From: Paracoccus methylarcula
GTDB lineage: Bacteria; Pseudomonadota; Alphaproteobacteria; Rhodobacterales; Rhodobacteraceae
Length of the DNA: 64,000 nucleotides
Reading direction: 5' to 3'
Assembly (NCBI RefSeq): GCF_003007735.2
Contig: NZ_PXNQ02000007.1
Span: 1 to 64,000, forward strand
A program made the position numbers and the translations under genes. The notes under the pieces were generated by a model, which worked only from the letters and a program-made list of their open reading frames with translations, had not been told where the DNA came from and did no database searches. Below, in pieces: positions 1 through 8,696 of this stretch. The stretch's first letter is position 1; every line of letters begins with the position of its first letter.

Positions 1-15
1 CCGTCAACCGCGCCA
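1..15 (+). tRNA. tRNA-Asp, 3' end only (cut by window edge)
   Basis: The first 15 bases are identical to the last 15 bases of the complete tRNA-Asp at 43-119, including the terminal CCA. They are therefore the tail of an upstream tandem copy whose body lies outside the window. The two copies are separated by 27 bases. Confidence 0.8.
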
Positions 16-42
16 CTCTCATCTTTTCGCCCGGATAAATGC

Positions 43-119
43 GCGGTTGTAGCTCAGTTGGTTAGAGTACCGGCCTGTCACGCCGGGGGTCGCGGGTTCG
101 AGCCCCGTCAACCGCGCCA
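43..119 (+). tRNA. tRNA-Asp (anticodon GTC)
   Basis: A 77-base cloverleaf folds with acceptor stem GCGGTTG/CAACCGC, discriminator G and an encoded CCA. The anticodon stem is CCGGC/GCCGG around the loop CTGTCAC, which puts GTC at 77-79. The T-arm contains GGTTCGAGCCCC. It decodes Asp codons and is the second of at least two tandem copies. Confidence 0.95.
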
Positions 120-158
120 TTTCCCTCCCCTCTCACATGCAGGACGCGCCAGCGTGCC

Positions 159-626
159 CTATCCGCGTTCGACGCGGCAGTGAAAGCAGTTATTGCTGGC
201 CGAGCGGATATGGATGAAGGCAATGTCCTCTCGTGCGAACAGCTCCTTGCATCTCTCCTCGATCTTGCCCGTCGGCGTGACAGCCCCGGTGCCATAGGCG
301 ATCCGCTCATCCGCCGAATAGCCGCGGACGATATATTGTTCCGACACCAGGAATCGCTCGGGAAATTCGGGGCCGCCAGCGGTGCAATCCTCGGCGCAAA
401 GGAAGATCGGGCCGGTCTCTGTATAGGGGTTCAGCCCTTCGAACGGGCGATGCGCGACGATCAGATAAGGTTTGCCTGCCGGCACCTGGTCAAGACAATG
501 GCGGCAGGGGGTGCCGCTGCCAACCGATGCCTCCACCCGCTCGGGCGCAAGCCCGTAGGCATCAGGTGATCCGCTGCGCCAGGCGCGGACGGTTTCGCTT
601 GGGATGGGACAAAAGCGGATTTGCAT
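159..626 (-). CDS. DUF1203 family protein
   Basis: This 155-residue protein matches the DUF1203 family, whose function is unknown. It opens with a short beta segment (MQIRFCPIPSE) and has a paired-cysteine segment PCRHCL near residue 40. The conserved block AHRPFEGLNPYTETGPIFLC follows at about 59-78, and the end is NNCFHCRVERG. There is no signal peptide or membrane segment, so it is probably cytosolic. It stands alone between the tRNA and proA and points away from proA. The cysteine pairs would suit a metal site, but that is inference. Confidence 0.8.
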   Translation of the reverse strand: MQIRFCPIPSETVRAWRSGSPDAYGLAPERVEASVGSGTPCRHCLDQVPAGKPYLIVAHRPFEGLNPYTETGPIFLCAEDCTAGGPEFPERFLVSEQYIVRGYSADERIAYGTGAVTPTGKIEERCKELFAREDIAFIHIRSASNNCFHCRVERG

Positions 627-726
627 TTCGGGACTCCTGTTTCGATGCGAAACTGGTTATGCATGGGGGCCGGAAGACAGGGGCGCTGAAATCGGGCGTT
701 TCATTCGATGAACGGGGTAATGGGCG

Positions 727-1992
727 ATGAAGGATATGGTCGAAGCCGACGCATTGATCGCGAAGATGGGCGAAGCCGCCCGCGAGGCCGCTATCGAGCT
801 GGCACAGGCCCCGGGAGAGCGGAAATACGCGGCGCTGATCGGCGCCGCCCATGAGATCCGCAATCGCGCGCCCGAGATCCTCGAAGCCAATGCGAGCGAC
901 CTTGAATTCGGCCGCGAAAAGGGGCTGTCGGAGGCGATGATGGACCGGCTGCGGCTGGACGAGGACCGGCTGCGCGGGATCGAGGACGGTCTGCGCGCCG
1001 TGGCCGAGCAACGCGACCCGGTGGGCGAGGTCATCACTGAATGGGACCGCCCGACCGGGCTGCATATCCAGCGCGTGCGCACGCCCATCGGCGTGATCGG
1101 GGTGATCTATGAAAGCCGCCCGAACGTGACCGCCGATGCCGGGGCGCTGGCGCTGAAATCCGGCAATGCGGTGATCCTGCGCGGTGGCTCGGAAAGCCTG
1201 CATTCATCCACCGCGATCCATGGCTGCATGGTCGAGGGGCTGCGCCAGGCCGGACTGCCCGAGGCATCGATCCAGCTTGTGCCCACCCGCGACCGGGCGG
1301 CGGTCAGCGCCATGCTCGGCGCGCAGGGGCTGATCGACGTGATCATCCCGCGCGGCGGCAAGGGCCTTGTCGGGCTTGTCCAGCGCGAGGCGCGGGTGCC
1401 GGTCTTCGCGCATCTGGAAGGTATCTGCCATATCTATGTGGACCGCGACGCCGATCCCGAGATGGCGCGGCAGGTGGTGCTGAACGCCAAGACCCGGCGC
1501 ACCGGCATCTGCGGTGCGGCGGAATGCCTGCTGATCGACTGGCAGTTCTATACGAAACACGGGGCCGCTGTGATCGAGGATCTGCTGGCCGCCGGTGTCG
1601 AGGTCCGGGCCGATGGCGAACTGGCGAAGATCCCGGGCACCGCCAAGGCGCAGCCCGAGGATTTCGGGCGCGAGTTCCTGGACATGATCATTGCCGCCAG
1701 GCTGGTCGATGGCGTGGACGAGGCCATCGCGCATATCCGCCGTTTCGGCAGCCAGCATACCGAATCGATCCTGACCGCGAAGGACGCGACCGCCGAGCGC
1801 TTCTTTGCCGGTCTCGACAGCGCGATCCTGATGCGCAACGCCTCGACCCAGTTCGCCGATGGCGGAGAGTTCGGCATGGGGGCAGAGATCGGCATCGCCA
1901 CGGGCAAGCTGCATGCGCGCGGCCCGGTGGGGGCCGAACAACTGACCAGCTTCAAATACCTGGTCACGGGGCAGGGCACGATCCGGGACTGA
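727..1992 (+). CDS. proA: gamma-glutamyl phosphate reductase
   Basis: ProA reduces gamma-glutamyl 5-phosphate to glutamate 5-semialdehyde with NADPH, the second step of proline synthesis in the cytosol. The 421-residue length is typical. The catalytic cysteine lies in [15 protein letters not shown] near residue 260, and the cofactor region [16 protein letters not shown] is at about 118-133. The partner proB, often directly upstream in this group, is not in the window. The gene converges with chpT across a 28-base gap holding a small 6-bp hairpin. Confidence 0.96.
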   Translation: MKDMVEADALIAKMGEAAREAAIELAQAPGERKYAALIGAAHEIRNRAPEILEANASDLEFGREKGLSEAMMDRLRLDEDRLRGIEDGLRAVAEQRDPVGEVITEWDRPTGLHIQRVRTPIGVIGVIYESRPNVTADAGALALKSGNAVILRGGSESLHSSTAIHGCMVEGLRQAGLPEASIQLVPTRDRAAVSAMLGAQGLIDVIIPRGGKGLVGLVQREARVPVFAHLEGICHIYVDRDADPEMARQVVLNAKTRRTGICGAAECLLIDWQFYTKHGAAVIEDLLAAGVEVRADGELAKIPGTAKAQPEDFGREFLDMIIAARLVDGVDEAIAHIRRFGSQHTESILTAKDATAERFFAGLDSAILMRNASTQFADGGEFGMGAEIGIATGKLHARGPVGAEQLTSFKYLVTGQGTIRD

Positions 1993-1995
1993 ACC

Positions 1996-2010
1996 GAGCC
2001 GCCCCGGCTC
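1996..2010. terminator. Short hairpin between convergent proA and chpT
   Basis: GAGCCG-CCC-CGGCTC forms a 6-bp perfect stem in the 28-base gap between the two stop codons. No clear T-run follows on either strand, so termination is only suggested by the position. Confidence 0.3.
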
Positions 2011-2020
2011 CCGTCCTTGC

Positions 2021-2653
2021 TCAGAACGCGATCTCGGCACTCCTGCCGGTCAGCTTCCAGCGGATGGCGCGGCCCAGTTCCGCCGCCGCTTCGGCCAGCA
2101 AGGCGAATTGCACCTCGGACGGGGCGGGTGCGCGCTGTGGCGGCGTGTCGCGGGGAGCCAGCCATGACCACAGGGCGGGGTCGGGGCGTGTCTGCTCGGC
2201 TTGTGCCAGCAACCGCCAGCCGGAGCCGTCTTGCAGAACCGAGACCCGACCGCCCTGCGGCAATGCATGCTCAAGGCACATCATCGCCAGGACCACCATG
2301 CGGATCTCGGGGCGGGGGAAGGTTCCAAAGGCGGTCAGTTCGACCCGCATCCGGCACTGCCCCGCCATCCCCTCGACCAGCCTGGCCAGTTCGGCGCGCG
2401 TGACCCGCTGATCCTTTCCCGCATGGCCGAAAGCGACCCGGAACGCCTGGATGCGATGATGCGCGGCATTGACCGATTCCGCGATCAGCCGCATCTCGGG
2501 AGTCTGCGTCAGGCCGGGAAATTCATCCGATAATTCAAGCAATTCAATGCCATTACCTATGGCACCGAGAGGGGATACGAGATCATGGCATAGCCGGGAC
2601 CCGACCAGCGCGGCCAATTGGCGGGGATCGATACGCATTGTATGGGCACTCAT
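2021..2653 (-). CDS. chpT: Histidine phosphotransferase ChpT
   Basis: ChpT relays phosphate from the hybrid kinase CckA to the master regulators CtrA and CpdR in alphaproteobacteria. The N-terminal dimerisation helix carries the phospho-accepting histidine in SRLCHDLVSPLGAIGNG, about residue 22 from the chosen start. The C-terminal part is a degenerate HATPase-like fold. I start at MSAHTMRIDP (2653); a longer reading to 2731 would run into the divergent gene, and a slightly shorter one begins at MRIDP. It diverges from the DUF3553 gene with under 40 bases between starts. Confidence 0.85.
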   Translation of the reverse strand: MSAHTMRIDPRQLAALVGSRLCHDLVSPLGAIGNGIELLELSDEFPGLTQTPEMRLIAESVNAAHHRIQAFRVAFGHAGKDQRVTRAELARLVEGMAGQCRMRVELTAFGTFPRPEIRMVVLAMMCLEHALPQGGRVSVLQDGSGWRLLAQAEQTRPDPALWSWLAPRDTPPQRAPAPSEVQFALLAEAAAELGRAIRWKLTGRSAEIAF

Positions 2654-2680
2654 GAGAACATACCTTCTAAGCTGGGCATC

Positions 2681-2872
2681 ATGGGGGTGGATATGAATGA
2701 ACTGCTCGAGCCCGGCATGATCGTGCGCCATCCCGGGGCACCGGAATGGGGCAAGGGCCAGGTGCAGTCGCGCATCGGCGATCGCATCACGGTGAACTTC
2801 GCCGAGGCCGGAAAACAGGTGATCGATGGCAAGCGCGTAACGCTCGAGATCCTGCGCTGGAACGAATCGTGA
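2681..2872 (+). CDS. DUF3553 domain protein
   Basis: A small soluble protein of about 60 residues, almost all DUF3553: ELLEPGMIVRHP, then EWGKGQVQSRIGDRITVNF, then EAGKQVIDGKRVTLEIL. The fold is expected to be a compact SH3-like barrel. Function is unknown. The start is ATG at 2681 or 2693 (MNELLEPG); family members usually begin with the latter. It sits head-to-head with chpT, a pairing I associate with Rhodobacterales. Confidence 0.8.
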   Translation: MGVDMNELLEPGMIVRHPGAPEWGKGQVQSRIGDRITVNFAEAGKQVIDGKRVTLEILRWNES

Positions 2873-3024
2873 GGTTTCATGGTCGGGACACTACAATTTA
2901 AAGTTGTTCACTACCGGTAACTGTCTTCCTTTGATTGTATCCCGTTTATGCAAATGGTTGCAATGCGACATTTGCGCACTTAGACACTCGATCCAAGCTC
3001 ACCTCCGCAATCCCGGCAGGCCTG

Positions 3025-3807
3025 ATGAAACCCGACCCGTCCTATTTCGACATCCGCATCGCGACCTGCGAGCGTGATCTGCATGCGGCCCAACGCCTGC
3101 GCTATCGGGTCTTCGTCGAGGAGTTGGGGGGCGACGGGGCCATGGTCGATCACGACAGGCGGCTGGAACGCGATGAATTCGATCCCGTCGTCGATCACCT
3201 TTGCCTGATCGACCGGAGGCGCTCTCCCGAGGAGCTGGATCATGTCGTGGGTGTCTACCGCCTGCTGCCGGGGCTGCGGGCCGAGGAATTCGGCCGGTTC
3301 TATTGCGACAGCGAATATGACCTGACCAAGCTGCGCGGGTCCGGGCGCTCGCTGCTGGAACTGGGGCGATCCTGCGTCGATCCCGCCTATCGCGGCGGCT
3401 CGGGGATGTTCCTGCTGTGGAATGCGCTGGCCGATTACGTGCTGGATCTGCGGGTCGAGCTGTTATTCGGCGTGGCCAGTTTCCACGGCACCGATACGCG
3501 GGCGCTGGCGCCTTCGCTGAGCTGGCTGCATCACAATCACCTGGCCGCCGAAGCGCTGCGGCCCGTGGCCCGGCCCGAGGGCTATCAGCCGATGGACCTG
3601 ATCCCCGCCGAGAACCTGGAGCGGCGCGAGGCATTGATCGGCATGCCGGCATTGATCAAGGCCTATCTGCGGCTTGGCGGGCGGGTCGGCGAGGGGGCCT
3701 ATATCGACCGCGCCTTCAACACCACGGATGTGTTCCTGCTGATGGACACGGCGGCGATGTCGGAAAAGCACCGGAAATTCTACGAAGGCCGTTGGCAGGG
3801 ACAATGA
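3025..3807 (+). CDS. olsB: Ornithine-acyl[ACP] N-acyltransferase (OlsB)
   Basis: OlsB puts a 3-hydroxyacyl chain from ACP on ornithine, giving lyso-ornithine lipid, the first step of a phosphorus-free membrane lipid. The 260-residue protein has the GNAT-like acyltransferase layout: RLRYRVFVEELGGDG near residue 27, an ELGRSCVDPAYRGG block near 112, and LLFGVASFHGT near 148. I start at MKPDPSYFDI; the longer frame back to 2935 adds 30 unlikely residues. Its last codon overlaps the olsA start (ATGA), so the two genes are translationally coupled. Confidence 0.9.
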   Translation: MKPDPSYFDIRIATCERDLHAAQRLRYRVFVEELGGDGAMVDHDRRLERDEFDPVVDHLCLIDRRRSPEELDHVVGVYRLLPGLRAEEFGRFYCDSEYDLTKLRGSGRSLLELGRSCVDPAYRGGSGMFLLWNALADYVLDLRVELLFGVASFHGTDTRALAPSLSWLHHNHLAAEALRPVARPEGYQPMDLIPAENLERREALIGMPALIKAYLRLGGRVGEGAYIDRAFNTTDVFLLMDTAAMSEKHRKFYEGRWQGQ

Positions 3808-4688
3808 ACGAGACCCGCGTCTCACGGATTGATCCCCCACGGGATGGCACGACATGGCGCGAGGGCGAAGCCCCCGAATTGCCGCGCCCCAGGGGCATTG
3901 CCGGCTGGTGGCGGGTGATCCGGCGCGGCCTGCCCGCGATCCTGGTCCTGCTGATCGGGGTGATCCTGATCTTGCCGATGCGGGGCATCGAGAAACTGTT
4001 CCACGGCCCCCGCCGCCCATGGAGCGGCCCGCATGTGCAACTGGTATGCCGGCTGGTGCTGCTCTGCATCGGGTTGCCTTGGCGGCGCGAGGGGCAGGCA
4101 CTGCGCGGCCCCGGCGCGATCGTGGCGAATCATTCAAGCTGGCTGGACATCCTGACGATGAATGCCGCGCTACCGGTGTTCTTCGTCTCCAAGGCCGAGG
4201 TGCACGGCTGGCCGGGCATCAATATCCTGACCGCCGTCACCAATACGCATTTCGTCATCCGCGACCCGAAATTCGCCCGCGCGCAGGCCGAGGAATTCGC
4301 CGCCCGCATCCGTGCCGGGCATCGGCTGCTGTTCTTTCCCGAGGGCACCTCGACCGATGGCCGCCGGGTGCTGCCCTTCAAGCCGACGCTGTTCCAGGGC
4401 TTTCTCGATCCCGAATTGCCGAAGGACCTGGCGATCCAGCCGATGAGCGTCGCCTATCATGCGCCCGCGGGATCGGATCCGCGTTTTTACGGCTGGTGGG
4501 GCGATATGGGTCTGGCCGATCACTTGCTTGCGGTGCTGTCCGCGCCGCGGCAGGGCTGGGTCGAGGTGGTCCTGCATCCGCCGGTCCCGGTCGTGGGAGA
4601 AACCCGCAAGACCTTGGCCGCCAAGACGCGGGAATCGGTGCGAAACGGGCTTGATACGGTGCTTCTCGAATCCGATAATCGTGCTTGA
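3804..4688 (+). CDS. olsA: Lyso-ornithine lipid O-acyltransferase (OlsA)
   Basis: OlsA adds the second acyl chain to lyso-ornithine lipid and belongs to the PlsC/LPLAT family. In this 294-residue protein the catalytic motif NHSSWLD lies near residue 110 and the substrate-binding motif FFPEGTS near 177. A hydrophobic anchor, LPAILVLLIGVILILP, sits at about 43-58. ATG 3804 overlaps the olsB stop by four bases. Distance relatives also acylate lysophosphatidic acid, but the olsB partner makes the ornithine-lipid role the better reading. Confidence 0.9.
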   Translation: MNETRVSRIDPPRDGTTWREGEAPELPRPRGIAGWWRVIRRGLPAILVLLIGVILILPMRGIEKLFHGPRRPWSGPHVQLVCRLVLLCIGLPWRREGQALRGPGAIVANHSSWLDILTMNAALPVFFVSKAEVHGWPGINILTAVTNTHFVIRDPKFARAQAEEFAARIRAGHRLLFFPEGTSTDGRRVLPFKPTLFQGFLDPELPKDLAIQPMSVAYHAPAGSDPRFYGWWGDMGLADHLLAVLSAPRQGWVEVVLHPPVPVVGETRKTLAAKTRESVRNGLDTVLLESDNRA

Positions 4689-4701
4689 TATAGCCGTGTT
4701 T

Positions 4702-4717
4702 CAACCATATATTGTAT
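4702..4717 (+). promoter_or_regulatory. Candidate NrdR box upstream of nrdJ
   Basis: The 16 bases CAACCATATATTGTAT match the NrdR consensus ACACWATATWTTGTRT at 13 of 16 positions, with the whole right half intact. The site ends 31 bases before the nrdJ ATG. NrdR is the ATP-cone repressor of ribonucleotide reductase genes. NrdR sites usually come in pairs and I see only this one. Confidence 0.6.
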
Positions 4718-4748
4718 CTCCCTCTCACGATACCGCTAAGGATGCCCG

Positions 4749-7013
4749 ATGACCCGCTTTGCCGCCCCCATCGCCGAACAGATCTGGGACATGAAATACC
4801 GGATGAAGGACGCCGAGGGGCAGCCGGTGGATGCCTCGGTCGAGGATAGCTGGCGCCGGGTCGCCCGCGATCTGGCGCGGGTCGAGAAGGATCCGGCGAA
4901 ATGGGAAGAGCGGTTCTATGCCGCGCTGGAGGATTTCAAGTTCCTGCCGGCGGGCCGTATCCTGGCCGGGGCAGGGACGGGGCGCGCGGTCACGCTGTTC
5001 AACTGTTTCGTCATGGGCACCATTCCCGACAATATGGGCGGTATCTTCGAGATGCTGAAGGAAGCCGCGCTGACCATGCAGCAGGGCGGCGGAATCGGCT
5101 ATGATTTCAGCACCATCCGCCCGCGCGGAGCCGAGGTGAAGGGCGTGGCCGCCGATGCCTCGGGTCCGCTCAGCTTCATGGATGTCTGGGATGCGATGTG
5201 CCGCACGATCATGTCGGCGGGCAGCCGCCGTGGCGCGATGATGGCGACGATGCGCTGCGATCACCCCGATATCGAGCAGTTCATCGAGGCCAAGCAGGAC
5301 AGCGCAAGGCTGCGCATGTTCAACCTGTCGGTCCTGGTGACGGATGATTTCATGGAGGCGGTGAAGGCCGACGGTCCGTGGGATCTGAAATTCGATGGCA
5401 AGGTCTATCACACCCTGCAGGCGCGCGATCTGTGGAACCGGATCATGCGTGCGACCTATGATTATGCCGAGCCGGGGGTGATCTTCATCGACCGGATCAA
5501 TCAGGCCAACAACCTGCATTACGCCGAGACCATCTCGGCCACCAATCCCTGCGGCGAGCAGCCCCTGCCGCCCTATGGCGCCTGCCTGCTGGGCTCGATC
5601 AACCTCGCGCGGCTGGTCACGGACCCGTTCTCGGATGCCGCCCGGCTGGACGAGGCGGCGCTTGACGATCTGGTGCGCACCGCCGTGCGGATGATGGATA
5701 ACGTGGTCGATGCCTCGAAATTCCCGCTGGATCAACAGGCCGCCGAGGCGCAGGCCAAGCGCAGGATCGGCCTTGGCGTGACCGGGCTGGCCGATGCGCT
5801 GCTGATGCTGGGCCTGCGCTATGGCGCGGCGGACGCGGTCGAGCAGACCCGCAAATGGATGAAGGCGATCGCGCGCTCGGCCTATCTGGCAAGCGCCGAC
5901 CTGGCGCGCGAGAAGGGGGCCTTCCCGCTCTTCGATGCGGATGAATTCCTGAAATCCGGCTTCATGTTGCGGGTGGATGCGGATCTGCGTGACGCCATCG
6001 CGAAACACGGTATCCGCAACGCGCTTCTGACCTCGATCGCACCGACCGGCACGATCAGCCTTTACGCCGGTAACGTGTCCTCGGGGATCGAGCCGGTCTT
6101 CGCCTATGCCTATAGCCGCAAGGTGCTGCAAAAGGACGGATCGCGCACCGAGGAAGAGGTCGTGGATTACGCCGTGCAGATGTGGCGCGACCTGCATGGC
6201 GATGCGCCCTTGCCGGATCATTTCGTCAATGCCCAGACCCTTGCGCCCAGGGATCACGTCGCCATGCAGGCGGCGGCGCAGGAATGGGTGGACAGTTCCA
6301 TCTCGAAGACCATCAACTGCCCCGAGGATATTTCCTTCGAGGATTTCAAGGATGTCTACCTGGCCGCATGGGACCTGGGCTGCAAGGGCTGCACCACCTA
6401 TCGTCCGAACGACGTGACCGGCTCGGTCCTGTCGGTCTCGGAAAAGACCGAGGATGCGCCCGAAGCCGACCGGGGCGCCGATGTGGTCTACCTGACCGAA
6501 CCGCTGGACCGCCCCGCCGCGCTGGAGGGCTCGACCTACAAGCTGAAATGGCCGGGTTCCGAGCACGCCATCTATATCACCGTCAACGACATCGTGCAGG
6601 GCGGCCACCGGCGGCCGTTCGAAGTGTTCATCAATTCCAAGAACATGGAGCATTTCGCCTGGACCGTCGCCCTGACGCGGATGATCTCGGCGGTGTTCCG
6701 GCGCGGCGGAGACGTGTCCTTCGTGGTCGAGGAACTGAAGGCGGTTTTCGATCCGCGTGGCGGGGCCTGGATGCAGGGGCGCTATGTTCCCTCGATCCTC
6801 GCCGCCATCGGCAGCGTGATCGAGCGCCACATGATCTCGACCGGCTTCCTGGAAGGCGAGGGGCTGGGCCTGAAATCCGATCCGCAAGCCGAGGTCATGG
6901 CCGTGGGCGAACGCCCCCGAGGACCCGCCTGCCCAAGCTGCGGACAATACGGGATGCGCATGGTCGAGGGCTGCATGACCTGCCCGAGCTGCGGTCATTC
7001 GAAATGCGGGTGA
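4749..7013 (+). CDS. nrdJ: Adenosylcobalamin-dependent (class II) ribonucleoside-diphosphate reductase
   Basis: This enzyme reduces ribonucleotides to deoxyribonucleotides with a radical made from adenosylcobalamin, so it works with or without oxygen. Visible features of the 754-residue chain are the active-site cysteine in LFNCFVMG near residue 83, the loop SATNPCGEQPLPPYGACLLG near 260, TSIAPTGTISLYAGN near 430, and a C-terminal zinc-ribbon with CPSCG repeats that probably carries the re-reducing cysteines. No class I subunit is nearby. A NrdR-like box precedes it, and cobalamin genes follow on the other strand. Confidence 0.95.
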   Translation: MTRFAAPIAEQIWDMKYRMKDAEGQPVDASVEDSWRRVARDLARVEKDPAKWEERFYAALEDFKFLPAGRILAGAGTGRAVTLFNCFVMGTIPDNMGGIFEMLKEAALTMQQGGGIGYDFSTIRPRGAEVKGVAADASGPLSFMDVWDAMCRTIMSAGSRRGAMMATMRCDHPDIEQFIEAKQDSARLRMFNLSVLVTDDFMEAVKADGPWDLKFDGKVYHTLQARDLWNRIMRATYDYAEPGVIFIDRINQANNLHYAETISATNPCGEQPLPPYGACLLGSINLARLVTDPFSDAARLDEAALDDLVRTAVRMMDNVVDASKFPLDQQAAEAQAKRRIGLGVTGLADALLMLGLRYGAADAVEQTRKWMKAIARSAYLASADLAREKGAFPLFDADEFLKSGFMLRVDADLRDAIAKHGIRNALLTSIAPTGTISLYAGNVSSGIEPVFAYAYSRKVLQKDGSRTEEEVVDYAVQMWRDLHGDAPLPDHFVNAQTLAPRDHVAMQAAAQEWVDSSISKTINCPEDISFEDFKDVYLAAWDLGCKGCTTYRPNDVTGSVLSVSEKTEDAPEADRGADVVYLTEPLDRPAALEGSTYKLKWPGSEHAIYITVNDIVQGGHRRPFEVFINSKNMEHFAWTVALTRMISAVFRRGGDVSFVVEELKAVFDPRGGAWMQGRYVPSILAAIGSVIERHMISTGFLEGEGLGLKSDPQAEVMAVGERPRGPACPSCGQYGMRMVEGCMTCPSCGHSKCG

Positions 7014-7068
7014 ATTGCTGATCGCGCAGCATTGATCGGCAGGGCAAAGCCGCAGCAAGGCTGGCCTG

Positions 7069-7977
7069 TCACAGCAAGGCCAACACCAGCAGCAGGATCC
7101 CTCCGGCGATGACCGCGCGCCGATAAAGCGCCAATGCCGGTTCGAGATCCGTTCCGGCAGGATCGCGATCCTCGCCATTCAGCCAGGGTTCCCGGGCGAT
7201 CCGCTGTCCATAGCTGCGCGGCCCCGACAGGCGCACGCGCAATGCGGCGGCCATCGCGGCCTCGGGCCAGCCCGCATTGGGCGAGCGATGGGCACAGGCA
7301 TCGCGCCGTGCGATCCGCCAGGGATGCAGCGAACCCGAGGCGAGCGTGAACAGCAATGCCGTCAGCCGGGCAGGCAACCAATTTGCCAGATCGTCCAGCC
7401 GTGCCGCGAAACGGCCGAATTCCTCATGGCGCGGCGTCCGGTGCCCGATCATCGAATCCAGCGTGTTGATCGCCTTGTAGGCGGCGATCCCCGGCAGCCC
7501 GGCCAGCGCGGCCCAGAAAAGCGGCGCGATCACGCCATCCGAGGCGTTCTCGGCCAGGCTCTCGATACTGGCGCGGGACAGGGCGGCTTCATCGGCATGG
7601 GAGACGTCACGTCCCACGATCATCGATGTCGCCTCGCGCGTGGCTTTCAGATTGCCCGCCAGAAGCGGTGTCTCGACCGCGCGCAGGTGATCATGCAGGG
7701 ACCGCGCCGCGACCAGCGGCCATGCCAGCAGCCCGGCGATGACCGAACCAAGCAGCGATTGCATGAACAGCGCGGGCAATATCGCGGCGGTGATGACGAT
7801 CAGGCTGGCCGCCATGCCCTTGCCGAAGCGTCCACCCCCGCGATTCATCCGGCGGTCCAGCCGCTCGATCAACGCGCCGATCCAGACCACCGGATGGTTA
7901 AGGCGGCGATAAAGCGCATCGGGCCAGCCGAGAAGCGCATCGATCAGCAGGGCGATCAGGGCGGTCAGGGCGAACAT
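7069..7977 (-). CDS. cbiB: Adenosylcobinamide-phosphate synthase
   Basis: CbiB/CobD attaches aminopropanol (or its phosphate) to adenosylcobyric acid in the inner membrane, a late step of B12 synthesis. The 302-residue protein starts with a hydrophobic segment, then has WPDALYRRLNHPVVWIGALI and the conserved region SLAENASDGVIAPLFWAALAG near residue 140. Several membrane helices follow. The gene overlaps the upstream phosphatase by 13 bases. Its position next to the B12-dependent nrdJ suggests the pathway serves that enzyme. Confidence 0.9.
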   Translation of the reverse strand: MFALTALIALLIDALLGWPDALYRRLNHPVVWIGALIERLDRRMNRGGGRFGKGMAASLIVITAAILPALFMQSLLGSVIAGLLAWPLVAARSLHDHLRAVETPLLAGNLKATREATSMIVGRDVSHADEAALSRASIESLAENASDGVIAPLFWAALAGLPGIAAYKAINTLDSMIGHRTPRHEEFGRFAARLDDLANWLPARLTALLFTLASGSLHPWRIARRDACAHRSPNAGWPEAAMAAALRVRLSGPRSYGQRIAREPWLNGEDRDPAGTDLEPALALYRRAVIAGGILLLVLALL

Positions 7978-8519
7978 TCCGCCTCCGCCGTCAGGTTGAC
8001 CGCCTCGACCGCCCAGCCCCGGCGGGTCCGGCGCATGATCGTCAGCGATAGCGGCGCGACCGCAAAGGACAGGGCCGCCGCGCCCACCACCAGCGACAAT
8101 GCCGCCCGGACGGTTCCGGCATGGGCGACGATCAGCGTGTCATCCGAGAGGCTGCGCAATTCGGGCAGCACGCGCGCAGCCATGTCGTTGAAGCTTTCGC
8201 CCCCTTTGGGCCGATGCGCGGCGATCCGCTCCGGCTCGAGATCGCCCAGATCGGGTAAATCCTCGTAGCGCTGCCCCTCCCAATCGCCGTAATCCTGCTC
8301 CCACAGGGCCGGGTTGGTGCCCGTGACCTCGAACCCCAATGCGGCGGCGGTTTGCAGGCAGCGCCGTGCCGGGCTGCAGATCACCCGTCCGGGATCGCCG
8401 ATCATTCGCCGCATCTTCGCGCATGCGCTCGAATCGCTGCAATCGGCATCGACATCGCGGCGCCCGGCCAACCGGCCTCCGGTCAGCGGTGGTGCATGGC
8501 GTAGAAGTTTCAGCCGCAT
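7965..8519 (-). CDS. Histidine phosphatase, likely alpha-ribazole phosphatase (CobC-like)
   Basis: This 184-residue protein belongs to the phosphoglycerate-mutase-like phosphatases. The phosphohistidine motif is LRHAPP rather than the usual RHG, a form I associate with cobalamin-pathway members. It also has CSPARRCLQTA near residue 48, WEQDYGDWEG near 73 and the second histidine in LIVAHAG near 128. In B12 synthesis such enzymes dephosphorylate alpha-ribazole phosphate. Overlap with cbiB supports that role; activity on another phosphoester is possible. Confidence 0.75.
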   Translation of the reverse strand: MRLKLLRHAPPLTGGRLAGRRDVDADCSDSSACAKMRRMIGDPGRVICSPARRCLQTAAALGFEVTGTNPALWEQDYGDWEGQRYEDLPDLGDLEPERIAAHRPKGGESFNDMAARVLPELRSLSDDTLIVAHAGTVRAALSLVVGAAALSFAVAPLSLTIMRRTRRGWAVEAVNLTAEAECSP

Positions 8520-8623
8520 GGGGCTCCATCCCGGTTTCGACGATGCGGGGCAGGATTAGCGCAATCCTTCCAAGGTCAAAAGGCGCAATATTGACCTGCC
8601 GGGGGATCGGGCGCAGGCTTTGC

Positions 8624-8653
8624 TTGACGGAGGGCATCCGCCTGGCATATTCA
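8624..8653 (+). promoter_or_regulatory. Promoter of the leucine-degradation operon
   Basis: TTGACG at 8624-8629 and TATTCA at 8648-8653 are spaced by 18 bases, a fair housekeeping-sigma promoter. It would start transcription near 8660, on the edge of the palindrome described next and about 37 bases before the ivd start codon. Confidence 0.5.
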
Positions 8654-8660
8654 TATTAAA

Positions 8661-8674
8661 TGAACGTATGTTCA
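8661..8674 (+). promoter_or_regulatory. Palindromic operator in front of ivd
   Basis: TGAAC-GTAT-GTTCA is an exact inverted repeat, and nine of eleven positions still pair when the arms are extended outward. It lies right after the -10 element, about where transcription starts, so a bound repressor would block the promoter. The arm length suits a TetR-type dimer. No regulator gene lies beside the operon; the TetR gene at 44.3 kb is one candidate. Confidence 0.5.
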
Positions 8675-8696
8675 ATAAATGGGAGGAGGGGGCGCG

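Noticed and set aside
2873..3024. PhoB box ahead of olsB
   Set aside because: CTGTCTTCC near 2923 fits one half-site, but the second half 11 bases later does not match, so phosphate control cannot be claimed.
4725..7178. An 817-codon open frame antisense to nrdJ
   Set aside because: It mirrors nrdJ codon by codon in a high-GC genome and shows His/Arg/Gly-rich text with no family motif.
8520..8623. Cobalamin riboswitch ahead of the phosphatase-cbiB pair
   Set aside because: I looked on the minus strand for the B12 box and the conserved core helices and found neither.
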